A stretch of 64,000 nt of DNA from Strix aluco (taxonomy: Eukaryota; Chordata; Aves; Strigiformes; Strigidae). Below the pieces are notes generated by a model, which was not told the DNA's origin, ran no database searches, and saw only the letters and a list, made by a program, of their open reading frames with translations. Shown in pieces: positions 20,761-34,800 of the stretch. Every line of letters begins with the position of its first letter. Positions within the stretch are counted from its first letter, which is position 1. The translations under genes were made by a program, and so were the position numbers. Location: positions 201,001 to 265,000 of the forward strand of contig NC_133933.1 in the NCBI RefSeq assembly GCF_031877795.1, read 5' to 3'.

Positions 20761-22010
20761 GTAAAAAGGGAACTTTACACCTTTGCAACTTTGAGATTGT
20801 GAAGCTTGCTTGGCACCAAAGTACAGGTTAGGAGCAGAACAGAGTACCTTTGTGTGCAGCAACCTGAGTGAACCGTGGTCTGTTCGTACTTACTTGCTGT
20901 GGAGGTCTGTCAGTCTGTCCGTGTGAGAGATGCTGCTGGTGCTTGCATCATGTGGCTTTAAAGAGCCGGCAGTGCAGGGGTGCAATTCCAGCTTCTATTT
21001 ATGTCACCAGTCTTTATCCTGTGGAATAAATAATAGTTCATTTTTATGGCGTTAATACTCACTGAGATTCTTGTGACCAGTGTTACAGCTCTGCACACAA
21101 TTAGTTATAGAAATTATCATGTATGAAATAAAAGTTTTACTCTGACCTGGACACGAAATTTACTCTTTGGGTGGTATGAAGTGTCACATTCCTGAGCTGC
21201 CCTTTTTCTCAGTGGAAATACTGTAATATTTTGGGAAGAAAAGAAAAAGAAGGGACAACAATAGCCACAACTTCTGAAATAGTCAAGCTCCATTTAAAAC
21301 ACACAAGTGTTCTGGATGAGCCAAATTAATTGTTCCAAAAATACTGAGATGACAGTTCTGCTTATGAGAAATGCTTACAGGTTTTTAACCAGGCAAAAAG
21401 GGCAAATCCTAATGAATTAGGCCTGCAGTGCTTATTTTGCTTCTTAGACTACGTAATACTTAAATGTGTTATATACAGGTGCAGGGTGGGTTGCAGTGAC
21501 TGCTTTCAACCCTTCAGACTGTGCTACAGTTGAAGTCTGGGAGCTGTTTTGGTGTCTGATGCAAAGGCTGGTTAATCACTCTAGTATTGCATCTTCAGAT
21601 ACAGTGCTGGGTTCAAGAGAAAGGGAAGAATTCTGCTGTTGTACACCTCATGAACCCCTCTCAGGCAGCAGTGCAAAATGGCACCTTCAGTTTTGAGGTG
21701 ATGTACTTGCCCCAGCCCCAACCACTTGCCTCTGGGTCACGCACATCCCATGTTTTTTACCCTGTTAGCAAGAAATTAGTAAGAAGGGGAAAACATAAAG
21801 CCCAGTAGCAAATTGCCTTCTTACCTGGCAGCTCTACTGACCAGCAGCTGTTTATCTCTGGGTAGCAGTCTTCACTCGGTAGTTGCTTTTGTAACTTTTT
21901 ACATAGTGTTCATGAATTTAATGAATGAAATTACATGGGAAAGCTGAGGGGTTTTTTTAATGTCATCTTTCCTTTCTTCTAAAAGCCATGGCCGGGACTT
22001 ACATGCATTT

Positions 22011-22152
22011 TTAAAAACCTGTCTGTTGGGGGATGGAGGCACTAAAAGCTGTAGAGGACATGACATGGCTGTGATAATTAATAGGATTTGATATGCTCAA
22101 TACAGGCTTGCCTTGAAGCAAATCACCATAGAAATCCAACTCATGTTTGGTC
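22011..22152 (-). CDS. candidate minus-strand exon
   Basis: A strong acceptor (gagcctttcccctag) is followed by an open frame reading THELDFYG-type sequence (TKHELDFYGDLLQGKPV) and NPINYHSHVMSSTAFSAS, ending at TAA. A weak donor (ACAG before gttttt) lies just before the stop and a perfect GTAAGT lies shortly after it. It lies between the open minus-strand segments at 18-19 kb and those at 25 kb, and could belong with them. Confidence 0.25.
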
Positions 22153-24159
22153 CTAGGGGAAAGGCTCAGAATAGTTATTTTGCTTTGTAGCCTGCCCACA
22201 GGGTAAATGTTTCAAGTGTCTAAAGGGAGATAGTGTGCAGAACCAGGGCCATTCTGCTGAAAATGCTACAGAATTATCAGTTCTGAAGAACCTTAGCAAT
22301 AGTGTGTTACCTTTGCTGCCATCACTGCAAAGTGGAAGATGACAAAACAGTTATTTCTCTCTGCTGCTACTGCCATATAGGAGGCATTAAGTACTGGAGA
22401 CTTGGAGGCAGACTTAAATTCAGATGCTCCTATTCAATGAAATAACCCCCCCCAAGATGTCAGATGTACATTATTCATCATCAAACACTTCATGCATATA
22501 ATAAGCAAGAAAAAAATACCTTCTGAATTGTGAAAATATGCTTTAATTCAGATAGTAAACAACCATAAATCAAAGACCTGTGACTGTGAGAAAAATACTT
22601 GAGAGAACGACCTATTTAAAAGTAACTTCAAGCAAGCACTAAACTAAGGCAATTGAAACAAGTATTTAAAAAGAAAAATAAATCTTCCTCCTAACTATTA
22701 GAAAAATAGGTAGAGGGATCTTTTGAAGCAAACATCTTCACCAGTGCTGCCACCCCTAGTATCAGTGTATCTTTTGCCTTGATTAGTACATGCAATACTT
22801 GCTGCTCAGTGGTCATGGGCTGGTTATGCTTCTGTGTATCACAATGGTTATTTATAACACTCATCTGAATGAGAGAAGTCCTACCAATTTACTGCTTCAC
22901 ACATTCCCACTAATTTATTTTTTCTCAAACATCTCTCCATGTTTTGAGCATCTGAGCTGTGATCCATCTGTCTGAGGCAGAGATGTTTATTCTTAGTCCG
23001 AGATGGAATTTCAGACTTCTGTTTCTTAGTTACCATTTTCCTTCACCCAAGACCTGTATATTTGCATGTATCATATTGACAACCTAAAATTTTAAGTGGA
23101 GCAGCTTAAGAAAATGAAACAGCTTAAGCAGTTTTAGAAGTCCCCTCAAGTGTGCTGAACTGCATCTCAACAGTACCTGCAACATGAAGTGTAAGGACTA
23201 TGTACAGGCTTTTCTGCACTGAGCTGCTTCCATTTTTTTTTTCCCAGTCCTTTGTTGCTTCACGTTGGAGTTGTTGTATCCTAAAGGCTAATTCCTAGAC
23301 CTTCCCTTCATGACAGTCTGTCTTAGTTCCCTTGAGTCTGAGGTCAGCCAGAGTATTAGAGTCTGTGAACTCCCAGAAACCTCTGTAACTCCCCTCTGTC
23401 CCTCTGGGATTTGCCTTTCTGTTTTATTTCAGGCTTTCACGGTTGATACAGCTCCCTGTACAATGCTCATCCAGGAACAGCCTTATATTTCTCCCCGCTC
23501 CTCATTCCTCACCTCTAGCTATTCCATTTTAGCTGATAGTGATCACTAAGGGCTTAGGCTCCTGCTTGTGCTGCAGTTAGTCTCTCCCAGAAGTCCTGCC
23601 TCAAATGCCACACTCCACTGGATCCTTGGGGGTGATACTTCCTGACAGTGTAACACCACTGGGATTGCATTACCCAGGCATGCAGAAGAGAGAAAGTGCC
23701 TGTCTAGCCTAATAAAGTAAACACGTGAGTAGAAAAACACAAGCCAGAGATAGAGCTAGGGCTGCACAGTACTGGGCTTTCGTCTGCTGGGATTGCTGCT
23801 CTTTTTCATTATGAAGAAAATTTTGTTATTAAGAGAAGTCGTGTATGCACAGGCTTAGGGAAACTGGTCAGCTCTGAGATTCAATCTGTTTAAGGTCTGA
23901 GTCAAGTAAATTTAATCCAAGAAAACAATTACATACAATGATCTTACTGTTTATCAACACACTTTACAGTGAATAGTGTCATTATGGTCCTGAAATGTAG
24001 TGATTCCTGCCTCACCCCCTCTAGCTCCTTCCTCGAAACCCGCCCCCCTCCCCCCCAGTCCTCCAAATGCATCCTACAATCCTTTTGGAGGCAATGGGCT
24101 TACAACAAACAAGTGGAAGCCCTGTGTGCTGCCTCATTGCTCTTCTGCCTTCTCTTCAG

Positions 24160-24189
24160 GAAACCAGAATGACTAAATCCATCCACAAG
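24160..24189 (+). CDS. candidate 30-nt micro-exon
   Basis: An excellent acceptor (ctcttctgccttctcttcag) and a moderate donor (CAAG before gtacca) enclose ten in-frame codons, ETRMTKSIHK. Too short to judge coding potential. Confidence 0.15.
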
Positions 24190-24335
24190 GTACCAATCTT
24201 AGAAAGTTATTTTATTTTTAACTCTCGATATAGATTCAGTACAGAGTTTTCTGCATGCCTCCGTATGCAGTGCCGATCTCTGAGTGCACCCACTTACATT
24301 TACATGAACATTACACTTGTGACTCTGCATGGCAG

Positions 24336-24380
24336 GGAACAATTCTGTCAGCGAGAGAACTTAAATCCACCTGTGATCAG
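24336..24380 (+). CDS. candidate 45-nt exon
   Basis: The donor is perfect (GATCAG before gtaagt); the acceptor (gactctgcatggcag) is weak. Two frames are open, one reading GTILSARELKSTCDQ. Its relation to the exon-like piece at 24160 is unclear. Confidence 0.18.
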
Positions 24381-24693
24381 GTAAGTGACTCCAGGGACAC
24401 ATTAAGGACCAGTTCCTTCAGATGCTGAATGAAAAATCAACAACCCAAACTGCCACATACCCCTTATGGTGTGCTTATATTTTCTTTAAAATGTGTGTGT
24501 GGAAAGAAAGGGGCGGGAAAATTTGAACTTGTGGCCTTGTCTATATTGAGGAAATCTACCAGGGAAATATCTTCTGCAGGTGAGCTGTTAGTGAAGCTCA
24601 TGATTCTGTTTTTCTCTTGAACTTAAACTTACTGCTTCCTCCTCAGACAAGCTAGTTCTCAGGACTAAATGAGGGTTCTGAAGGAAGTACTGA

Positions 24694-25099
24694 CTACAGT
24701 TGTCCAGTCACAAGAGTAGCCACCTCTGAAAGGATGGTAATGCAAGTGGGCAGTGGGTGTGTGCCATGGTTCTTGCCACAATTAAATGTCTGATAACTGG
24801 AAGTTGAGTCTGGCTGTAGAAACATTGCACTACAGGTCACTTTCTTCCTGTTTAACTCATTTCTGCTTGGAGCTGAAATGGTAACAAGGTGTCTTTTGGT
24901 GTAAACTGGAATTATAGAAGTAAAGCTCTGTATAGGTTGCTTTTCCAAGGCTGTGAGTTCCCAAATACTGCTTGAGAAGTGTCACATCACCTAGATGGTG
25001 ATGCTGAGCAGAGTGCAGGAAGGGAACCTTGCTGACTTCCTTATGAAGTTGTAGAGCAGCTAACCAGCAGGAGAAACTGAAAACAGTGAGGGCAAACAA
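24694..25099 (-). other. two overlapping open frames on the minus strand
   Basis: Minus-strand frames at 24694-24948 (for example PVYTKRHLVTISAPSRNE) and 24857-25099 (for example LGDVTLLKQYLGTHSLG) are both open next to the CpG island at 25.3 kb. An acceptor-like site (cttctataattccag) lies inside. They could hold an early exon of a leftward gene starting at that island; neither frame has a domain. Confidence 0.2.
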
Positions 25100-25264
25100 C
25101 TCGGTGTATCTAAGATCAAGAAACGTGTATTAGCATAGACTGCATCCCTAACTGCTGATGGGGGAGAGACGTAATCTGTCAAGGCCATTTACCTCAATCA
25201 GTATGTTCCTTCACTGTCCACAACTGCGGCATTCTGCATGAACGGTCCCCAACCAGCAGAAGGT

Positions 25265-25780
25265 TTCCTCACAGCCAGATGGGAAGCTTCTGCCGGGGGC
25301 TCCGTGCCGAGCTGAGCTCTGCTTCTGTACTAGCTGCGTTTCAGGCTAGGGTGAGAAATGGGGATAGGTCTGGGCGGGAAGGCGAGGGGAAGAGGGGGAG
25401 GCACCCCGGAGAGCAGGCTGGGCTGATGCCTCTGTCGGCAGAGCCAGCGCAGGCGCCGCCATGCGCTCCTGTCCTCCCCGAGGTCAGTCCCGCTTCTGGC
25501 GTGGTGCCTCAGCCTTCCCGGATGGGGTTTCCTGGCAACCGTGCGCTCACAGCAGCTCTGGGGGAGAGACAGAGCCCTCCACCGCTCATCCCGCATCGCC
25601 TGCCGCTCGCAGTCTCTCTCCGGGTCTTTCCAGGGGCCATGGGCCATACCCTGGTGTCTGCGAGCTTTAGGAGGAGGGAGGGCACCTCCCTGCCTGCTTC
25701 ACCTGCTCTTGCTGGTGCATGTTCCAGCCTGAAGCCCTCCGGAGCTGAGTGGACTGCTGAGATTTCACCCACCAGCCCTG
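25265..25780. promoter_or_regulatory. CpG island
   Basis: About 500 bp of GC-rich, CpG-rich sequence in AT-rich surroundings. It contains an X-box-like GTTTCCTGGCAAC (25527-25539, right half perfect). An ATG in ideal context (gcgccgccATGC, 25461) is followed seven codons later by a donor-like CGAG before gtcagt. No TATA box. Direction of transcription is not clear. Confidence 0.5.
25461..25482 (+). CDS. possible first coding exon in the 25.5 kb CpG island
   Basis: ATG with a perfect Kozak prefix, reading MRSCPPR, then CGAG before gtcagt as a fair donor. Without splicing the frame runs 69 codons to a stop. No downstream exon of matching phase was identified. Confidence 0.2.
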
Positions 25781-25819
25781 GGTCTGAAGTAAAGCACTAT
25801 AATGCTGTTATGGGGTAGG

Positions 25820-28800
25820 GTTCTGCCTGAGCCTTTCCCAGTCCAGGGTTCCCCATCCTACCTGGAGAGGTCCTTGGTGCTCTCCTGCAGTGCAGAGACT
25901 GATCCAGGTACCTGAGGGCTGGCGCAGCCTGCAGCTTGGGATGGCAGGCGTGGAGGGGTGTGCAGGAGTGGGCTTGAGAGCTCAGGGAACAGGCTGTGTG
26001 TGCAAAGCGATGACTCCACACCCGATTATCTAGCGCTCCTGAGAACCAGGGAAAACAGTCCAGGCCATTGGCACTGCCGTGCTTCGGGAAGCTGAGCTTG
26101 GCTGGCTGTGGTGGTGGTGGTGTTGTTCTCCTATGGCTATCTTCCTCAAAGAGATGTCATCCATCACACTAGCTATTTTATACCTCTTTTCCACTCTTTT
26201 TTTTTGTCACTTAAACACACACGCTGTACAAACACAGTTTCAAAGAGTTTTCAAAATCCAAAAGATTGGGGACATTATACAAGTTAATCTTATGAAGCGA
26301 GGTATTTCCTGGGAAAGCCTTCTAAAGGAATTTCTTTTTCATTAGCGAGTCTCTTATTACAGGATTAAAAGCTAAGCTCCTTCTTCACTCATTTCTTCCA
26401 CAAATTAGGTTTTCATAAAACCTTTTATGTGTTTTTCTAAGTACCACAGGTCTCGCCTCTTCTGGCAGAAGTATAAATGTTAATATCACTAATTGCTTCA
26501 CATTAATCAACTACATTTGGGAACTTTGGCTAGGAAAAACTTTCCTTGGAAAGGATAGGAGAGCCACCTTTTTCAGTTTTTTACAAATATTCAGAGCCAT
26601 ATAGTGGATGAATTTCATTGACATGAAGTCAGTCTAGATCTTCTAGAATAACCCTCTCTTGGCCTTCTGAGGTCACGCTTACCACTTCTAATACTGATCT
26701 TTTGGAGTAGATTTGAGGTCATAATGGAAACCGGGGCCTGTTAAATCCCCAGATCTGGAAAGTATCATCCACAGAGGAACCCCAGATCCTCTGGAGACGC
26801 TCTTATGTCAGGACTTTCCGATATGAGGCTAGTGAAGGATTCTGAAGAGGGAGAGGTGACAGATTACCCTGGCTCTGAGGGCTCAAACTTGGCATAAAGG
26901 CATTCATCTCTTCTGTCCTCCTTTGTGGTCGCATACAACTGTAGAATGAGGTTGCTTCATAATAAAACTCTCTAGCAGACAGGCAGGGAAATGATTGTCA
27001 GGTCAAAAAGGAAAAACATCTGCTGGAAGATTAGTGAGGAGATTATTGGCCATGCTCTTACCACTTGATTATCTCTGCCTTCCACAGAACTCCTCACTGC
27101 AATCCCAGTGACTTTACTAAGGAGCAGAAGGGAGTTAACAGAGTAGGACCAAATTATCTGTCCTGTGAGCTGGACCTCAGGGTTCACACATCTGGCAGCT
27201 GCATGCAGGGAAAAGCTTGTGCTCGGTCATCTCTGAAAGTGACTGCCCACCATTGTGGTAATGTTTTTTTCTTGCCACAGACCTCTGTGGAGACTTCTGT
27301 GTGTGTCCAGAGTTTGAGGGGGGAAAAGCAGTACAATGGACAGTGACTAACTGTAAACCTAAAGAGAGGTCAGCCTCTTCTAGGCTCCTTTCTTTCCCTG
27401 TGAAGGTAATACAGGTAATGCCTATAGGACCTCCAGGCTGTTGTAGTAATAATAATTAACCTAATACAATTCCAGACTTCCTGCTTGGCTTTATCCAGTC
27501 TCCAGTTACACTGTAAATGAACCAAAAAAAATGAAAAAGCTAATATCACAATAATGTGAGTACGCATTTTTATCAAATCGGATGGATACGTGCAAGATGT
27601 ATGGAAGCTGGAATGTGTAAGGTATAGCAGCCTGAGAAATATGGATGGTGTAGGAATTGTTGATGAATGCTGAGCATTTAGGATCCCAGGGCTTACCCTC
27701 AGCAGTAACAAAGGATGCCCAAGGTGGAAAGGATGTGTAGAATTCCTGATATGAACATGTGTGAATTCCAGTAAAAAGATCATTTGTCTTGTTGTCTGTA
27801 TCTAAAAAAAATGCGGGTCAGTGTCAGTTCTTACAAGTTCCTCACTTAATGAGATAATTTCACCCAGTGACAGGATTTCATTATTACTTCATTTAGGATG
27901 CTAGAACAAATGTAAAAAAGCATAACAGTTGACCTGGGCTTTCTAACAATTTTATGAGTCTATGTGATTTTTCTAGACAGGAAAATCATGTTAGTGAAAA
28001 TGAACATTTATTTACAAGCACCTGATGCAGTAATTCCTGGGTAACATGTGAGCATACAAGTAAAACTGAAAAAGATGGGCCCTGATTCAGAAATTGTAAA
28101 GTGGCTAAAGAGCTGGTGAACAGAGACAGTGAGTTGTGTGGCAAATAACTGGCACGTTCATCAAACTCAGTCTTATCTGACTTATGCACATGCATACATA
28201 TGTGTGTATGTTCAATAATAACATTGGGAAGACATGAAAATATCCTTATTTAAGAGACATAACTTGGAGGCAGTGTCAGGATGATGATCAGAATGAGCGG
28301 AATGACCTGAAAGGCTATAGTAATGGAAATGTCCACTCATGGAGCACTGTGTGAGGTCTTCCCAGAAGAGCGAGAAAAGTGTTAATACTGTGTTCAGTCT
28401 GATAGTTCAGACTGTACAAGGTGTTCAAGAAATTGAACTGAAGCAGGGTCAGTTGGGGTGAGTACAGTAATCATGGGATGGAAGAGCCAAATCTGGGAGA
28501 GGAGACGGAGAACTTGCCTTTTTTTTAACTCACTCAAAACCAAAGTATTAGAGAATGTCATTGCTATTTCTGCTTATGTTGTAGGGGTAAGCACTCGGGG
28601 TCACAGCAGCAAGAATAACCAATTTTAGCTAAAGGATAATACTTGGATAAGAATGACTGGGGCTATATTGGCCCAAGAAACCCATCACTCTGAAAAGGAC
28701 ATGGCTTTTGACCTTGTGAGCAGTGAGGCTCTGGCATGATTGGAGTAGCAGTAATGGGTAAAACCTGGGATAAAGTTAGTGAATAGGTAGAAGGGATCAT

Positions 28801-31800
28801 GTGGCAGAATTGCCTGTAATAGCAGCTTTGTTTGAATGATCAGGCTGCCCTATCAACAGTGTGTTCCTGAGGCCCTAAACAAATTTATGTATACTGCATA
28901 TCTAAATATAAATAGGTACAAGCATGGTTAACTTGAAACAAAAGTGCCTGATAAACAGCCCTGAACTGACACAGTGCTGTAGCTACAGAAAGTCGCTAAA
29001 GGAAAAGCTGTGATCTTTTGAGTCCAATAAAATCTGTTAATAGTAGACATTTATTGCTGAGCGGAATGGGTATGTGCAATAAAACTAGACTGGAAAATTT
29101 TCAGAGACCTGATTCCTCTCTTCCATCAAAGACAAGGGAAGAAATTCTCTGAGAGCTAGATGAGGTTTTTAGGTGGAAGACTAGCTTTCTACTGCATATT
29201 TGCATGCTGGGTGACAGAGGGCCTGGTTTATATGGCAATTCTCCAGGCGCAGCAATAAGGCTAACGAGTACTTTGATATTTCAGTATGAAAGTGTGCTGT
29301 TGGAAACTTAACAGTGTGAATTTTTATTGGCTCTTCATCAGCTGAATTTTCTGAGGGAAGAAACTGATGTGTTGGTATGTGAAGTTGATTTCATGTCTAT
29401 GACTTAAAGTTACACCATATATAAGACTTTCTCTTTCTTATCAGAAAATAGCATTTGGTCTTGCTGGAGAGCATTTCCTTCTTTAAATATTAACTGTATA
29501 TTTTACTATCAGTTCAGTTTATCACTGTAATAAAAGTACAGTTCACTGTTTCCTCGAAATGACCGAACTAGCTGGGTGAATGTTGTATAACAGAGAGCTC
29601 TTCCCTTTTGTAACTGAAGTACTCAATTGCTTCTAATTAGCTTCTATTGAAAAGGAGGGTCGGAATCAAAATGATAGACTACAATGGATGGAAAAGACAA
29701 TGGCAACTGCATATTATTAATCTGTCAATAGTATGATCCAAGATGTCATTGTGGGGCGGTACAAAGAAAAAGGAGTAAGAGACTAAGAATATCTGGTAAG
29801 AGTCAGAGAGGTGTTTCAGGGATTCTGAGAAAGAGTAGTAAGATAAGTTGAAAGAAACGGCTGGCAAGCAGAATCAGAGAAGCAGTATTTGATGAGGCAG
29901 TGGAGACCTCAGCTGATTAGTGTCCAAAGCAGCTGATAAGAATAGTCAAAACCTTTGAAATTAGCTGTTAGCAAGTCACTATCACTTGAGGGAGCAGACA
30001 TGATGGCCAGATTAAAAAAAACCCACAGAATTAAATCAGGAATAAAACACTGAACACTAAAAAAAAAATGAAAACCAGGCAATCCAGGCCAGGAATTTGG
30101 ATCAGTTTTGTGCCTTCAGGATCAAATAGATGTGAATGACTCATATTCTTCATTTAGAAGAACCAAGACACTTAACACTTTCACTACAACTATTTGTACA
30201 ACCTGACTTTCTCTAGTATGACTCAGGAGTAACTGGAACAAAACTAGTGTTAATGAGAACAGAATCTAATTTTTGGCTTTAGCTGAGACTTAAACCTGGA
30301 TTATACCAGAATAACTCCCCTGAAACCTTGTTATAGTTTCAGAGCAGTGAATAATATTGTTTAGGACCTACTGGCTTCTTAACCAATACATTTTTTTTGT
30401 TTTCTTGGTGTAAACGTATACAAATGTTATCAATGAGTACATGTAGTGGTGTAAAAATTTCCTCATTGTCTGCTTTTGTCTTTCAGCCCAAATACTTATG
30501 GAATATTTAATATTGACATGCCAGAGCTATGCATAAGAGTTGTCAACAGAGACTTTATATCTCTTCCAAGTAAACATTGCTAATGTTCACCAGTGGCACA
30601 ACAACCCCCAACCACATTCATTACACAAGATTAATTAGCTCCAACATAAGGTTGCTAAATGAGCCAATATACTATATGGGAGAAAAAGACACCAAGACAA
30701 AACAGGTATGAAGAGTTTGTGCTTCCTGTTTCAGTATTGCAGGACATATATATGTGGCATGAAATAATGCTAGTAAAAAAAATTCTAAACATCTGAATGA
30801 GACCATCAGCCTTGGAGCAACCCATAATTAAGATTTAAAGTAAGTTTGGTGCTTCATATAGCCGCAGAATTTATTTCATCAGAAGGCTGGTATTAGGTGT
30901 CAGAATGGGCTTAGCAGTAGTGGCAGGGTGGTGGTGTAGCGGACAGTGTTCTGAGGGGACGCTTTAGAAACGCCGTAATAACAGCAGCTTTGTGTTTAGG
31001 TGTGTATGTGGAGTTTATCTTCTGATTGCAAAGCATTATCGGTGGCCAGCTGAGGAGTCCCACATGAATCGTTATACTCCACTGAATTACAGGGCACCCA
31101 AAGAACTGATCTTCAGAAGCCTGAGTTGGTTCTGCCAGATGAGTTAAGTCAGCAATGGCCTTCATGTGGAATAGGTGAGAAGCCTCCAAGTTTTTTCTAA
31201 TATTAGGTAACGTTACCTGACTGGATCGCACTGCGTACACTCTGAAATAGTTGCTATCTGCCAAGAGATTTTTAACTTGTATTTTTTGGTTTTGTCTATA
31301 TTCTGAAATAGCAAATTATTTACCTTTTTCAAACTACACTTAATGGGGAGCACCTATCTGCAGATAAGTTTGGTTTTTTTTTTTCTCCTTATAACAATAT
31401 GTGTTAAGAATTACCCTACTGATATGACTTGAGGCGTTTTTCTGGCGCTCTGCCATCCTGAATAAATAGCTATAAAACCTGAATGGCTCTGGTATCAGAG
31501 TTCATCCATTAAATAACTGTGTTAGTAACAACTGCTTCTCTGGCATGTGAGAACCAAACCTTTTGAGCTATCATGTCAGGAAATACGTCCATTTAAAAAA
31601 TACATATCTGGAGACTGTGAGATTGAGAGAACCTTCCTTCATCTCTCCTAATGTATAGATACCCGATGCTATTTTTGAGAGAGCTTGACTGAATTCTGCT
31701 GTCAGAGGACAATTGTTTGCAGTGCCCAGTCTAGCTGACTGAATGACCTCCTACCTGAGCGCTTGCTGCTAGCTGCTGCAGTGCACTTTGCAGCACAGAC

Positions 31801-34800
31801 TAACACAGTGCTCGTGCAGGGCTGTCTCATCGGGGCTCAAGGCGAGCAGAATACATTCTCTTGTCCTTTCTCCCAGCCGTCTCTAAAGCAAGTTAATGAG
31901 AGCAAGTCTAGACCAATTTTTTAAAAACTGCTCAGACAGGCTCCCTGCCTCTAGCTAGTGTTTTGTCAGCATAATGACCAGCATTTTATTCTCTGTAAGC
32001 AGGGCATTGGGGGATCTAAGTCTTTGATAATATCAGACTTATGTGAGGGGGGAAAGACTCCAGAAGCTCATCTACAGCAGCTGAGCTGACTGGCTGGAAA
32101 AGCCATACTGGGTAGATGTGTGCTTTATGTGCCTGGTAGCACTGTATTACCAGCAAGTCAAACTCAACTCAAACTGCTGCTGCTGTGATTTTCGTCACTT
32201 ACTCTTATAAGACTAATTTGCTGAAGAGCAGCTGCAATTGTGCATTTTTTGACTCTGTGTATATTTATTGAGGCAACTGGTTGATGAGCCAACACCTTCA
32301 GTGGCTCTGCCAGGAGGATCAGAATAGCCTGCCCTTGTCCCCAAAGGATACGTGAGGAGAGCAGCAGCTAACAGCACTCTTGAGGGCCAGAGCGTTATGG
32401 CTGAACTGCCTTGTCTTCTACTAAAAAAATCGTCACGTGGATTTCTATTTTAATGACAGAAGCCACTTGGAAACACAACAGATAACGCTCTTGTTTAAGA
32501 ACCCAATGTGTTTTCTAAACTGTTGGAGCCTGATGCACTTGAAATAAGAAATAAGCATCCTACTCGGATGCCCTGAGATGCTCGGTTTCTGTAGGCTAAT
32601 AGGAAGCTTAGATTTTAAAGTCTGGAGAGAGGGGCTCCCTAGTCGGCAAGTTCAGAGCAGTCTGAGATGTGAAGGGAATAGGGCAAGGACTATGCTGTGC
32701 TGAAATCCTTCCAAAAAACCTTGGCAATTATAGTCATTAGAAAGAAGAGGAGATGTTTTCTTGAACAGAGGGACAATTTCTTGTCTGCCCTGCTTTAAGG
32801 AGGGGAGGGGCTGCTTGCCCAGGGCTCTTTCTCTTTAGTAATTGATGAAGCAGATTGATTTTTGCAAGGCACCACGAAGCAATGGTGATGCTGGCTGGGC
32901 AGGTTTTGGAGCTCCCAAGGTCTTTGGCAGCAAAAGGAGGACAATGGCATTTGAAGAAAATCAGTTTTTTGTTAAATCAAGAACCAGCGTGTGATGGCTT
33001 TCTTTTCTCCAGGGTGGGAGGGGGAAGAGAAAGGCAGTTGTGGCTCTTCTTCTCTGCTAGTGGAGGAGAACAACACAGAAAAGAATGTCATAATACCGAT
33101 ACGCGCAAATCCTTGAGCAGATCAGTATTCTTGACTCTTCAGGGGGTTTCTGTCCAAGTGTTAGCGTATAGGAGTGAAAGTCAGAGGCAATAGTTAAATC
33201 ATACATACATTTTTTCATATACATATATAGCATAACTTGGTGTTAAGAGATCACATGGCTGTTGTTATAACCTAAGTGCTGCAACTTTAATTATGTAGAC
33301 ATTTTTGCATTGAATCCGTAGCCAAATGTGAGTGAGTTACGAAACAATGTTGTAAGACTTACTGTGTAAAGCTAAGCTTGTAGTGGAAAAAAAAGCCACA
33401 TTTGGAACCACGACAACTTTGCTAAACACTGAGGAGAAGGGTGAAAGTGACAATTAGGGAATTACTTTCAATTTTCTAATTCTTTATGCAACAAAAGTTA
33501 GAGTTGTTGCAGAGATGACTAGTGGAATTCAGCATGACTTTTGAGTGTTGTGCTTACACCTACCTTTACCTACAGGATCCTGGAGCCTGTGACACTCTTC
33601 CTTCCATGTGTCATGTCACCCAACTTGGTGACCTAAACATGTGCTGAACACAAATAATACATACCCTTGTGGGCAGAAATCCATTGGGCTCTTCTAGGAA
33701 AGACCTTGGCTCTGTTGTCTGTCTGATGTCGGCCGTGTGCCAAGGCAGATGGAAGTGGCCTGTAACAGAACGCTGTGATCATCCGTCCGTGTCCAAGGAA
33801 GGAGCATGCTCTGCAATGCAAGCCCTTCCCCTTGGCAATACCACTTCACTGGTCCTAATATGACCCTGGTCATTGCTCCATGGCTTTGAGCAATGATCTT
33901 TGGCCTTGTGGGAGCCCTTAAATCGACTTTGTTTGTATCTGTGGAGACTGCAGCACTACCCGTTCAGTACAGTCTGAAGCCCACGTGGGTGACGTGTGGC
34001 AAGTTTCCACAGACGTACAGATAGAGGATACTGGGGGAACCTCTTGCATTGACATCCAACCTGCCAAAATGCACAACAATCATCATTCTGTTAAGTTCCA
34101 AGTGGCTTAGCCAAGTACTGTTTCCCATAGAGAAAATGAAGATAATCAGCTTTATTATGAATAACCAGCAGAAAGGGACAGCATTTACACAGTTAATGGT
34201 TGATCCTGGTCTGTGCTCTGTCGGTGGGGGTGAGGCAGCCTCAGCAGTCTTTTCTCCGTGGCACATTTGCCGTATCAGCTCCCGTGTAACTCGGTTCCCA
34301 GCAGTCAGTGTGGGGGCAAGGCAGGGGCAATGGGTTATGACCAATCCTGGTGATTTTCAGCTACTGTCACAGCAGACTGGGGCCACAGAAGACTGGTACA
34401 ATCTACTCTAAATTGTACCCTGAGACCCGACTGCGGAGTAGTCCCAGAACTGTGCGCGAGTGAAGGGCACCCTTGTGCCCTTTACCCTCTTAGCTACAGT
34501 TGAGCAATGCTTAACACAGCCCAAGGTCTGCCTCTCCCAGACAGATACAATAACTGGTCTATGAGAACGTTCATACCAATTAAATCTTATCATCAAATCA
34601 TTCTGTTCCATCACTCCACTTAATTAGCCATGGTCTTTGGTATGTCAGCCGTGCAATGTGATGCCAAAAAATGAAAGTATTCTTTGTGTGGTACACACCC
34701 AACAGCTGCCTGTCTGCCAGCTAGAGTCAGATCAACAAATATTTCTCCTGTGCCAGAGCAGTATTTGCTGGAAAACGTAATTGCCCCCTTCTGGTCTTTC

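Noticed and set aside
25279-25818. 179-codon plus-strand frame over the CpG island
   Set aside because: High GC lowers stop frequency; several frames on both strands are open at once, and no domain is visible.
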